A DNA stretch of 53,092 nucleotides from Calditrichota bacterium (GTDB lineage: Bacteria; Calditrichota; Calditrichia; Calditrichales; J004), in assembly GCA_003696775.1 (NCBI GenBank), contig RFFS01000061.1:1-53092 (forward strand), given 5' to 3'. The notes beneath the pieces are model-generated. The model ran no database searches and was not told the origin of the DNA. It saw only the letters and a list, made by a program, of their open reading frames with translations. Of the stretch, positions 44,884 through 52,154 are shown piece after piece (the first letter of the stretch is position 1; each line of letters opens with the position of its first letter). A program made the position numbers and the translations under genes.

Positions 44884-45810
44884 TTATGTGGGCAAATGGA
44901 GCGGCAGGGCTTCCCGGCGGTTCAGCCATTGGGGGGGCAGCGTTTCCGTTGCCAGGGCGCACAGTCCGCCCACAATGGCGCCTATGGTATCGGCATCGCC
45001 CTGCGCGGTGGCCACCGTCCACAGGGCTTCTTCAAAATCCTTCAGATAATGGGCCGTGATCCAGAGCGCCAGAGGTACCGTGTCCAAAGCCGCGGCTTTA
45101 TCCCCGTTACCCAGTACCATAATGGCTAACGGTAAATCATCGGGTGAAAGGTTTTGTGCTTGTTCGAGCCTTTGTTTTAACAGGGAATCGGGGATGTTTT
45201 CGATGACGGTCTTAAGCAACGCTTCCGGTGTAATGCCGGGTTGTGTGATGATGGCATGCGCAGCCAGCGCGGTGGCCAGCGCACCGCAACGCGCTTCTTT
45301 ATGAAAATGGGTTATGATGGCGCTTTTTTCCGCTTCCTTTCGCAGCTGATTGATATGGCCCGCGAAATAGGCGCCCACGCATACGGCGCGCACGGCGGCT
45401 TCATTTCCGTAAGATCCTCCGTTGGCAAAGCCGGGTGAAATATAGCGCCAGTCCTGCCCCTGACTTAACAGATTTAATATCTGAAACATACCGTTTCCGT
45501 AACCGCGGAAGGTGTCGTCCTGAAAAGCGCGGACAAAAAAAGCCGCCAGGCTGTCTTCGTCTATGGATTTGTGATCTTCCAGGATTTGACATACCGAGAC
45601 GGCCATGGAAGTGTCCGCCGTCCACGGCCAGGGGCCGTCGGGCAGGGCGCGCCGCGTAATGCCTTTGCGCGCGGAGGCTTTATAAAAGAGATTGCCGAAG
45701 GCGTTTCCCAAGGCCAGGCCTTCCAGGGCTTTATACATATTTTTAAGGGATATTTCCACGGTTGCGGCCTTTCGTTTTGGGGTGGTAAGATCGTTAATTC
45801 TAAAATACAT
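44884..45810 (-). CDS. ADP-ribosylglycohydrolase-family protein
   Basis: A 308-residue DraG-like protein. ALEGLALGNAFGNLFY is the family opening, WPWTADTSMAVSV replaces the common WTDDTxM metal block with TADT, GSYGNEAAVRA corresponds to the GNGAxMR block, and AQGDADTIGAIVGGL is the second metal block. The loss of the first Asp of TDDT may weaken one Mg2+ site. Family members remove ADP-ribose from proteins or small molecules. The ATG at 45810 lacks a good ribosome site; a GTG 18 codons inside (TVEISLKNMY) with AAAGG in front is an alternative start. It ends 39 bases before the channel start. Confidence 0.82.
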   Translation of the reverse strand: MYFRINDLTTPKRKAATVEISLKNMYKALEGLALGNAFGNLFYKASARKGITRRALPDGPWPWTADTSMAVSVCQILEDHKSIDEDSLAAFFVRAFQDDTFRGYGNGMFQILNLLSQGQDWRYISPGFANGGSYGNEAAVRAVCVGAYFAGHINQLRKEAEKSAIITHFHKEARCGALATALAAHAIITQPGITPEALLKTVIENIPDSLLKQRLEQAQNLSPDDLPLAIMVLGNGDKAAALDTVPLALWITAHYLKDFEEALWTVATAQGDADTIGAIVGGLCALATETLPPQWLNRREALPLHLPT

Positions 45811-45838
45811 CCGAAGGCGAAAGGTTGCAATGCGTCAT

Positions 45839-45866
45839 AAAAAAAAGCCGGGCGTTTTGCCCGGCC
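45839..45866 (-). terminator. Intrinsic terminator of the cyclase transcript
   Basis: On the minus strand GCCGGGC and GCCCGGC pair around AAAAC, followed by eight T's. It lies ten bases past the cyclase stop and separates that operon from the ADP-ribosylglycohydrolase gene. Confidence 0.93.
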
Positions 45867-45875
45867 GGGATAAAA

Positions 45876-48023
45876 TTATTTTGTTGTCATGACAAACACC
45901 CCATCCCATCCCGGTTCCGGCGGATTTTGCTTGTACATACGGCAGCGTTGCACATACCTTCTGGAGGGACCGTCGTTCTCATCTATGGCCAAGGCCTGCT
46001 CAAAATAGTTGATGGCCATATCCCAGCTTTGGGCCAGGTAGGCTTCAAAGCCGCCGCGGAAGAGTTCCAGCACGCGGGCTTTATCTTCGGATATGCCTTT
46101 TTCGCGCGTGCCGACCAGTTCATACACTTTAACCGGTTCCTTTTTACCCACCACGCGCAGCAGGTCCAATTGGCGGGCGATGATCAGATCCCCCGCGGCC
46201 TTGTAGGTTTCCTCACCGATCATGATGAAGGTACCGTATTGTTTGTTGGCCGGTTCAAGGCGGGCACCCAGGTTGACGGCATCACCCATAACGGTGTAGT
46301 CAAAACGGGTTTCCGAACCCATGTTCCCCACGACCATGGGCCCGGTATTTATCCCCATGCGCGCATGCAATTCATCACGTCCCTGCTTGCGCCACAATTC
46401 ACGCATGCGGGCCAGGGTTTCCTGCATTTCCAGGGCGGCGGCGCAGGCGTTGTAGGCGTCGTTGCCATGCGAAACCGGCGCGCCGAACACCGCCATGATG
46501 GCGTCCCCTTCGTATTTATCCAACATCCCGTTGTATTTAAAAACGATGTTGGTCATCTCCGTAAGGTAGTCGTTCAACAGGGAAACCAATGCTTCGGGAG
46601 TCAGGCGCTCCGATATGGAAGTGAAACCGGCCACATCACTGAAAAAAACGGTGCATATTTTTTTCTCGCCACCCAGTTTGATTTTATCCGGATTGGCCAG
46701 CAATTCGTCCACTACGGATTTTGTAACAAAATGGGAAAACGTGGAGCGGATAAACCGTTTATTGCGCTCCTCCGTGGCAAAGCGGTACACATACACCAGG
46801 CTGAAGGTAAAAATGATGGTTAATATCGGGGCGACGATATCGATCCATAAATTGTTGTCAAAAAAGAGGAACGAAGCGGTGAACACATATACCGTTCCCG
46901 TCAATACGACTACAACAATACTCCATACCGGCGACAGAAAGCTGATGATGATACCCAACACGGCGCCCAATGCCAATAAAATGATGAACATGGTATGCCG
47001 GTCCAAACGATGCACAAAATCACCATTAAGCAGGGTGTTCAGGATGTTGGCGTGAATTTCCACACCGGGAAAAGCCTGAAGAATGGGGGTGCTTCGTAAG
47101 TCGAATAATCCCGCCAGGCTGGTGCCCACAAGCATTATTTTATCCTTGAAATATTCCGCCGGAATGTTATGGGAAAGGATATCATAAAAACTGATATAGC
47201 GGAAAGTTTTAAACGTACCGTAATAATTGATGAGCATATTCCCGCGTTCATCAATGGGAATTTCATAAACTTTTTGCCCCCCGCTCCATAAAGACAAGCT
47301 TTCCGGATGATCCACAGCGATGGAATCGGCTTCCAATTTGTCCATGAACATGCGTAAGGCCAATGAGGGATAAAGATGTCCGTTAAAATCGGTGAACAGA
47401 TGTATGGAACGCACCACGCCGTCATTATCGGCGGTGAAGTTGACATGCCCCAGTCCTCTGCTGGCATTAAGCAGTTCAAAGAATTCATTTTCCAGGCGTT
47501 GTTCTTTATGAAAGGAAGGACGGTAGGGGCTTTTGAGACGATAATAAAACCTTTCCGCGTCAAAAGCCGGGGGCTCCCTGTCCATGGCATAGCGAAAATT
47601 TAGACTGTCGGCGCCGCCGAAATAGAGGGCGTTATAAACATTGCCTGAATTCTTTACGGCATTTACAAAGTCCATGTCTTCGGCGGGGCGCCATATATCG
47701 CGGTCAAAGATGATATCCAGACCTATGGCCCCGGCGCCGCCGCTGTTAATATACTTGATGATTTCGGGATAATAGCGGCGAGGCCACTGGGCAAATTTGC
47801 CGAGTTCCGAAACACTGCGACCGTCGATATCGACAATGACGATATTTTCAATACTCTGATCCCGGACATCGGCCACTTTCTGGCGCACTCGCCAGTCGTA
47901 TGTACGCGCTTCGTATTCATACATCAGGCCGGGGGCCAGAACGCTTTCCAACAACCATACGGTTAAGGCGGCCACCGCGCCCCATAAAGCGCCATACAAC
48001 ATTTTGATTACATATTTTTTCAT
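45876..48023 (-). CDS. CHASE2-domain class III adenylate/guanylate cyclase
   Basis: A 715-residue membrane cyclase. It has an N-terminal TM helix (MLYGALWGAVAALTVWLLE), a periplasmic CHASE2 sensor (about 35-330; VIVDIDGRSVSELGKFAQWPRR, AIGLDIIFD), three TM helices at about 345-425, and the class III catalytic domain at about 455-650. Metal Asp residues are in VFFSDVAGFTSI and DKYEGDAIMAVFGAP, and GINTGPMVVGNMGS is present. A TPR-like tail ends the protein (ARVLELFRGGFEAYLAQSWDMAINYFEQAL). The substrate-specifying residues cannot be assigned safely by eye. It should make cAMP or cGMP in response to a periplasmic signal. Last gene before a strong terminator; the aminotransferase lies 24 bases upstream. 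Confidence 0.94.
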   Translation of the reverse strand: MKKYVIKMLYGALWGAVAALTVWLLESVLAPGLMYEYEARTYDWRVRQKVADVRDQSIENIVIVDIDGRSVSELGKFAQWPRRYYPEIIKYINSGGAGAIGLDIIFDRDIWRPAEDMDFVNAVKNSGNVYNALYFGGADSLNFRYAMDREPPAFDAERFYYRLKSPYRPSFHKEQRLENEFFELLNASRGLGHVNFTADNDGVVRSIHLFTDFNGHLYPSLALRMFMDKLEADSIAVDHPESLSLWSGGQKVYEIPIDERGNMLINYYGTFKTFRYISFYDILSHNIPAEYFKDKIMLVGTSLAGLFDLRSTPILQAFPGVEIHANILNTLLNGDFVHRLDRHTMFIILLALGAVLGIIISFLSPVWSIVVVVLTGTVYVFTASFLFFDNNLWIDIVAPILTIIFTFSLVYVYRFATEERNKRFIRSTFSHFVTKSVVDELLANPDKIKLGGEKKICTVFFSDVAGFTSISERLTPEALVSLLNDYLTEMTNIVFKYNGMLDKYEGDAIMAVFGAPVSHGNDAYNACAAALEMQETLARMRELWRKQGRDELHARMGINTGPMVVGNMGSETRFDYTVMGDAVNLGARLEPANKQYGTFIMIGEETYKAAGDLIIARQLDLLRVVGKKEPVKVYELVGTREKGISEDKARVLELFRGGFEAYLAQSWDMAINYFEQALAIDENDGPSRRYVQRCRMYKQNPPEPGWDGVFVMTTK

Positions 48024-48047
48024 TCTTACCCCGTTGGTTAGGATTGA

Positions 48048-49181
48048 TTATAACAGACTTAAAGCCTTGTCGCAGGTGTCTAGTAATTCCACTATATCTT
48101 CCCGGGAATTATAAAAATGCGGCGCGATGCGTATGGCGCCTTCGCGTAGAGAAGTGAATATCCGCCGTTCTCGCAAAAAAGTATAAACTTTTTCGGCTTG
48201 TTCATGCCGGAAACTATATATGCCGGACCAATGGGCCGGATCGGCGCTGCCAAGAAAGGTAAAGCCGAGATCGGTCATGCCGTCAACGATTTGCTGCCCG
48301 AGGATAAGCACATGTTGCTCGATGGAAGGCACGCCGGCACGTAGTAAAAGATCAATGGCAGCGCCCAGGCCGGCGATCCCCAAAAAATTTTGCGTGCCGT
48401 ATTCAAAACGTCGGGCGTCATCTTCCCAGTCCAGTTTGTAATCGAAAAAGTCCCAGGCGTTTTTAACGCTTAGCCAGCCGGCAAAAACCGGTTTAAGTTG
48501 TTTGAGCAGGCCGGGGGCTATATACATAAATCCCGCGCCCATCGGGCCCATCAGCCATTTATGGCCGCCACAGGAAAGGAAATCGACCGGCCAGGCCGAC
48601 ACATCAAGTGGTATAACGCCCATTCCCTGGATGGCATCCACGCTAAAGAGCACATCGTGTTCCCGGCACAGGGCGCTGATCGCGGCAAGATCATTGCGAA
48701 AACCGTTCAAAAATTCCACAAAACTTACGGAAACCAGTCGTGTTCGGGGGGTGATGGCCCGACGGATGTCTTCCGGATCAATCATGCCGTTGCGGTTTTT
48801 TATAAAAAGAACTTTCACTCCGCGACTTTCCAGATTTAAAAAGGGATAGACATTAGCCGGGAATTCCATATCGGTCAGGATGATTTCGTCCCCTTCCCGC
48901 CATTCCAGGCCGTTCACCAGCCAGTTAAATCCTTCGGATGTGTTGCCGGTGAAGGCGATGTTTTGCGCCTCCGCGTGGATCAGACGGGCGATACTGGCGC
49001 GGGTTTGTTCGCGCATGTTCAGTACATCCTCATAAAATTCAATTTCACCGAAACAGCGTTCATTGACAAACCAGTCCATCCGGTCGCGCACATCGGTGGA
49101 AAGAGGCGAAACCGCCGCATGGTTAAAATAGAGCTTATTGACTAAAAAGGGGAAAAGGGGTCTGAATTTATTAAAAGCCAT
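48048..49181 (-). CDS. Class V PLP aminotransferase (cysteine desulfurase-like)
   Basis: A 377-residue fold-type I enzyme. NHAAVSPLSTDVRDRMDWF opens as in the isopenicillin-N-epimerase/CsdA-like group, FTGNTSEGFNW binds phosphate, SVDAIQGMGVIPLDV holds the PLP Asp and Gln, and SCGGHKWLMGPMGAGFMY the Schiff-base Lys. The Cys-containing active loop of IscS/SufS is not evident, so sulfur transfer is unproven; related enzymes act on kynurenine or small amino acids. It precedes the cyclase and follows yraN by 14 bases. Confidence 0.85.
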   Translation of the reverse strand: MAFNKFRPLFPFLVNKLYFNHAAVSPLSTDVRDRMDWFVNERCFGEIEFYEDVLNMREQTRASIARLIHAEAQNIAFTGNTSEGFNWLVNGLEWREGDEIILTDMEFPANVYPFLNLESRGVKVLFIKNRNGMIDPEDIRRAITPRTRLVSVSFVEFLNGFRNDLAAISALCREHDVLFSVDAIQGMGVIPLDVSAWPVDFLSCGGHKWLMGPMGAGFMYIAPGLLKQLKPVFAGWLSVKNAWDFFDYKLDWEDDARRFEYGTQNFLGIAGLGAAIDLLLRAGVPSIEQHVLILGQQIVDGMTDLGFTFLGSADPAHWSGIYSFRHEQAEKVYTFLRERRIFTSLREGAIRIAPHFYNSREDIVELLDTCDKALSLL

Positions 49182-49195
49182 GGCCAGGTCCTGTT

Positions 49196-49573
49196 TTATT
49201 CAAAAATAACGCCGGGATAGTGAGTTATGTCAGCCGGGTAGCGACTGAAGTCTATGATAAAAATATCTATTCGAACATTATAATCCTTAAATTGAGAATT
49301 TTCAGCTAAAAAGGCGTCGATGCCCAGGTAAAGGGCCTGCTGTTTTTTACGGTTTATACGCATTTCCGCCGTTCCCAACGGCCGGGCGTGAAAACTCTTT
49401 ACCTCGGCCACCACAAGGGTGTCTTCCCTAACCGCCAGCACATCCAGCTCCCAGGGGCCGTGGCGGTAATTGCGCGCCACAATCCGATAGCCCTGTTCTT
49501 GCAGAAAACGGGCACACAGTTCTTCACCTTTTTGCCCCAGTTGCCGACGGGTAAGCGACATAGGCCCTCGCAT
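49196..49573 (-). CDS. YraN family protein (UPF0102, endonuclease-like fold)
   Basis: A 125-residue protein. The start may be at Met1 or the Met5 of MRGPMSLTRRQLGQKGEELC. LGQKGEELCARFLQEQGYRIVARNYRHG is the family signature; WELDVLAVREDTLVVAEVKSF keeps the Asp and Glu-x-Lys of the nuclease-like core, although the common GEIDLI is changed to WELDVL. Members are usually near rnhB or 16S rRNA methylase genes and may act in DNA repair or uptake; here it sits between a sulfotransferase and an aminotransferase. Confidence 0.9.
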   Translation of the reverse strand: MRGPMSLTRRQLGQKGEELCARFLQEQGYRIVARNYRHGPWELDVLAVREDTLVVAEVKSFHARPLGTAEMRINRKKQQALYLGIDAFLAENSQFKDYNVRIDIFIIDFSRYPADITHYPGVIFE

Positions 49574-49618
49574 GGTTGTGTTCCTGTTGTATGGATTTAT
49601 GAAAAAACAGGGAAAGAT

Positions 49619-50380
49619 TCAATGCCCCCGGGACAGTTTGCTCATCAGGTCGTCCTGCGATAACTTTAATAATACCGTGCGTTCCTCATCATTTATCCGA
49701 TTCACGGCCGCGCGGGCTTTTTCTAAATTATAATCGGAATAAACCGGCCCGGGTGTCGTGGGTATGGTGTCCGGCAAGACACCCTCTTCCGGGAGACGGA
49801 CCCCGAGAAACCGGAAAATATCCTGTAACACCATTTGCGTGTTGTTCACAAGCTCTTCATGTAAGATGACTTTAAAACGATGCGGGCCATGCTTGTATGC
49901 TTCCAAAAAACCACCTATATAGGCGGCATATCGATTGACAAAATCCGCCAGTGATATGTTTCTTTTTTTATAGGATGTGTATTGATAGAGGATGGGTTTG
50001 TAAATAACAATGATCGGCGCGCTTACTTTTTTTAGGATATCTTTCAGAATAGGCATGTAAGCAGGTGTTTTATCCAGCAAAAAGGGTGTTTGCGCATCGA
50101 ATAAAGGGGAACTTTCCATGATGCGTGCATACATGGTGTCCCAGTCCGGTGCCGCGATGACCCGGGCCATTTTATCCGGTGTAACAGCCCAATGGCTGGG
50201 ATTTTTGGCCTTGAGCATCCATTCGTAAAAAGGATGGATTTGGGGAAAATCGGCAGGTGATGCACCCAGTAAGACACCACATTCAAATCCGCTGTTAATG
50301 TTGGGGTGACCGCGGATCAGATCGGCCAGCCAGGTGGTGCCGGAGTGTTCCATTCCGGTTACAATTCCAATGAGGGGCAT
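49619..50380 (-). CDS. PAPS-dependent sulfotransferase-family protein
   Basis: A 253-residue soluble protein. GIVTGMEHSGTTWLADLIRGHPN is the 5'-phosphosulfate loop (PSB), with the usual Ser-Gly-Thr core; LLDKTPAYMPIL and VIYKPILYQYTSYKKRNISLADFVNRY resemble the 3'-phosphate region. HRFKVILHEELVNNTQMVLQDIFRFLGV is the typical late helix. It should transfer sulfate from PAPS to a carbohydrate or other acceptor; PAPS could come from cysC-cysD-cysN in the same window. The acceptor is unknown. About 70 bases separate its start from an upstream terminator, so it has its own promoter. Confidence 0.86.
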   Translation of the reverse strand: MPLIGIVTGMEHSGTTWLADLIRGHPNINSGFECGVLLGASPADFPQIHPFYEWMLKAKNPSHWAVTPDKMARVIAAPDWDTMYARIMESSPLFDAQTPFLLDKTPAYMPILKDILKKVSAPIIVIYKPILYQYTSYKKRNISLADFVNRYAAYIGGFLEAYKHGPHRFKVILHEELVNNTQMVLQDIFRFLGVRLPEEGVLPDTIPTTPGPVYSDYNLEKARAAVNRINDEERTVLLKLSQDDLMSKLSRGH

Positions 50381-50450
50381 AAGTTCTCTGTATGTTTAAC
50401 CTGTACCGGCTTTCGGATGTTTTAAACAAGGGTTGAATAAGAGAGCGGGT

Positions 50451-50492
50451 AAAAAAACGGGGCATCAGGTTGTCCCCACGACCTAATGCCCC
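50451..50492 (-). terminator. Strong intrinsic terminator of the sigma-54 small transcript
   Basis: On the minus strand GGGGCATTAGGT and ACCTGATGCCCC form a 12-bp stem with one mismatch and a ten-base loop, followed by G and seven T's. It stands free of any annotated gene, about 320 bases past the stop of the activator gene. The stem begins at the last base of the small ORF stop codon. Confidence 0.93.
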
Positions 50493-50614
50493 TAACGTTG
50501 CATCATCTGTTCAGAGAAAAGAAGATGCACGCTTAAAAGAGTGTTTTCACGAATTTTTTTACAAAACTGTGGGAGCAGCCGGTCTTCCCAGTCTGTTCCT
50601 CTTTCGGGTTCCAT
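50492..50614 (-). CDS. Possible 40-residue peptide inside the sigma-54 small transcript
   Basis: This ORF is too short for the track. From the ATG at 50614 the frame reads MEPERGTDWEDRLLPQFCKK and on for 40 codons to TAG, whose final G is the first base of the terminator stem. The predicted leader is about 24 nt. There is no strong ribosome site (AACGGG at about -10), which weakens the case. The residue make-up looks protein-like: charged N-terminal half, one Cys, then an amphipathic TLLSVHLLFSEQMM segment. The tight fit between promoter, start, stop and terminator is the main support. No family recognised. Confidence 0.35.
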   Translation of the reverse strand: MEPERGTDWEDRLLPQFCKKIRENTLLSVHLLFSEQMMQR

Positions 50615-50647
50615 GAATGACCCGTTTTAAGATAGCACCCTATTAAT

Positions 50648-50663
50648 AGCAAACGGTATGCCA
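50648..50663 (-). promoter_or_regulatory. Full-consensus sigma-54 (-24/-12) promoter
   Basis: Read on the minus strand, TGGCATACCGTTTGCT matches TGGCAYRN4TTGCW at every defined position with exact spacing. It points leftward into the small transcript, and its -24 end is about 150 bases beyond the stop of a sigma-54 activator gene. rpoN is in the same window. Confidence 0.85.
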
Positions 50664-50736
50664 GAAATGCATGAACAATCCTATCCTATCAATCCGGGAA
50701 TGTGGGGAGGCGGTTTGGCACGGGGATGCCCTTATG

Positions 50737-50771
50737 TCGGGTGATATCACCGGGCATGGGTGATATGCCCG
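50737..50771. promoter_or_regulatory. Cluster of inverted repeats, candidate activator binding sites
   Basis: TCGGGTGATATCACC and GGGTGATATGCCCGA form a long imperfect inverted repeat. Inside lie the perfect palindrome GGTGATATCACC (50740-50751) and GGGCAT-N7-ATGCCC (50752-50770). The two GGTGATAT cores are 19 bases apart. Their centre is 100-130 bases upstream of the predicted start of the small transcript, the usual place for an enhancer-type site. No T tract follows, so it is not an intrinsic terminator. Confidence 0.6.
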
Positions 50772-50810
50772 ACGACCGGCTGTTTTTTCGATAATGGCGG
50801 TGTCATGGGT

Positions 50811-52154
50811 TCATCGATCGATGTTGTATTTTTCAAGACGGTAACGCAGCGTATCCCGGGTAAGATTGAGAAGTCGGGCGGCCCGGCTTTTATTGCCGCC
50901 GGCTTTTTCCAAAGCCTCGAGAAGCAGTTTCTTTTCCAGTTCCTGCAAATCGATCCCGTTTTCCGGCAGGAGGATGTGTTCCTTTGCCCGGGGCGGGTGG
51001 TGAAAAACCAGATCATCGGTTTCGATGCATCCCTCATCCTTAAAAATCATGGCGCGCTCGATGCAGTTGCTTAACTCGCGTATATTACCGGGCCACGTAT
51101 AGCGGGTGATTGCTTTATAGGCCCCGGAGGTAAAACCCTTAATGGATTTGTTGAAGCGGCGATTAAAAAAAGCGACAAAATGATCCGCTAATAAGATGAT
51201 ATCGTTATCCAGTTCGCGTAAAGCGGGTAAGCGAACAGGCACCACATTCAGCCGGTAAAACAAATCCTCGCGGAAGGTGCCGTTTTCCGTTAGTTTTTGC
51301 AAATCCTTGTTGCTGGCGGCAATCAGGCGTGTTTCGACGGTTTTTTCGGAATTGCTGCCCAGCGGGCGAAAACGGCGCGTTTCCAAAAACGTAAGCAGTT
51401 TGGTTTGCAAGGGAAGGGACAGCTCGCTGATTTCATCCAAAAAAAGAGTGCCGCCGTGGGCTTCTTCCACCAACCCTTTGCGGTCATGTACGGCGTGTGT
51501 ATATGCGCCTTTAACGGAACCGAATAATTCCGCTTCCAACAAATTTTCCGGCAGGGCGGCGCAATTGATTTCCACAAAGGGCGCCGTGCTGCCGTGGGCG
51601 GCCTGATGTATCACCCGTGCGATGGTGCTTTTGCCCGTCCCCGTTTCGCCCTGCAATAAAACGGATGTGGGCCGTACCTGCGCCAGTCGTGTGATCATCT
51701 GTTTCAGCTTTTGCATGGCCGGGCTTTCCCCGATAAGGTCGCCGCCGGCGATGTGTCCGCGGGTATCCAGCCGGGCTTGTAAAATGCGGATTTCATTTTT
51801 TTTCTGTTGAATTTCTTCGGTCTGCTTCGCCAGGGCGGTCACATCCCTGAATACGATCCAAAGTCCCGAAACAGGATGACCCGCCGGAAAAATCTGACAG
51901 GTGAAAGTGGCGTTTTGTTTGTTGATGAAAGGCAATTCAAAGGATGTTTTTCCTTTGAGTACCGCGCGCCACACGCTTTCCATGCCTAAAAGTTCCGGTA
52001 CGGCCTCGCACAATGGTTCGCCGCGTAAATCACTGTAACCGGGCGTAAAGTGCAAAAAGGAAGAGTGGTAGTCCCTTATAATGCCTTTTTTATCCGCGTA
52101 GGCAAAAGTAAACCTCAATAAATCGGGTAATTGATCACGCCAGGGCATTAGCAC
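50811..52154 (-). CDS. PAS-domain sigma-54 activator with altered GAFTGA loop
   Basis: A 447-residue enhancer-binding protein. An N-terminal PAS domain (about 10-115; FAYADKKGIIRDYHSSFLHF, GLWIVFRDVTALAK) is followed by a short coiled coil and the AAA+ domain (about 140-375): LLQGETGTGKSTIARV (Walker A), LFLDEISEL (Walker B), TRLIAASNKDLQ (sensor I region). The sigma-54 contact loop reads GAYTHA instead of GAFTGA. The Fis-type HTH is NKSRAARLLNLTRDTLRYRLEKY. PAS suggests redox, ligand or protein sensing. It overlaps the Ras-like GTPase stop by seven bases and reads toward the sigma-54 promoter at 50648. Confidence 0.93.
   Translation of the reverse strand: MLMPWRDQLPDLLRFTFAYADKKGIIRDYHSSFLHFTPGYSDLRGEPLCEAVPELLGMESVWRAVLKGKTSFELPFINKQNATFTCQIFPAGHPVSGLWIVFRDVTALAKQTEEIQQKKNEIRILQARLDTRGHIAGGDLIGESPAMQKLKQMITRLAQVRPTSVLLQGETGTGKSTIARVIHQAAHGSTAPFVEINCAALPENLLEAELFGSVKGAYTHAVHDRKGLVEEAHGGTLFLDEISELSLPLQTKLLTFLETRRFRPLGSNSEKTVETRLIAASNKDLQKLTENGTFREDLFYRLNVVPVRLPALRELDNDIILLADHFVAFFNRRFNKSIKGFTSGAYKAITRYTWPGNIRELSNCIERAMIFKDEGCIETDDLVFHHPPRAKEHILLPENGIDLQELEKKLLLEALEKAGGNKSRAARLLNLTRDTLRYRLEKYNIDR

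Larger units (their letters stand above)
50451..50637 (-). ncRNA. Candidate sigma-54-dependent small RNA (about 185 nt)
   Basis: The transcript is defined by a consensus -24/-12 promoter at 50648-50663 and the terminator at 50451-50492. The predicted 5' end is near 50637 (the C of the -12 GC pair is at 50649). Short hairpins can be drawn, such as CGGGT with ACCCG and ACTGGGA with TCCCACAGT. I matched it to no known RNA family. It may be a regulatory RNA, or the mRNA of the 40-codon ORF inside it. Confidence 0.6.
50381..50810. other. 430-base gap holding the sigma-54 small-transcript unit
   Basis: The track shows only fringe shadow ORFs here. Reading the minus strand from 50810 to 50381 there are in order: inverted-repeat cluster, sigma-54 promoter, small transcript, terminator, then about 70 bases that must hold the sulfotransferase promoter. 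Nothing on the plus strand is convincing. Confidence 0.7.

Noticed and set aside
45825-46823. 332-codon plus-strand ORF opposite the cyclase
   Set aside because: Shadow of the well-supported CHASE2 cyclase frame; no family features.
50540-50640. Cobalamin-riboswitch or SRP-RNA resemblance of the small transcript (GAAGACCGGC, GGGAGCAGCC)
   Set aside because: The conserved blocks are in the wrong order or on the wrong strand, and the required flanking pairing is missing.
50716-50730. TGGCACGGGGATGCC on the plus strand as a sigma-54 promoter
   Set aside because: The GG-to-GC distance is one base short, and there is no plus-strand gene downstream.
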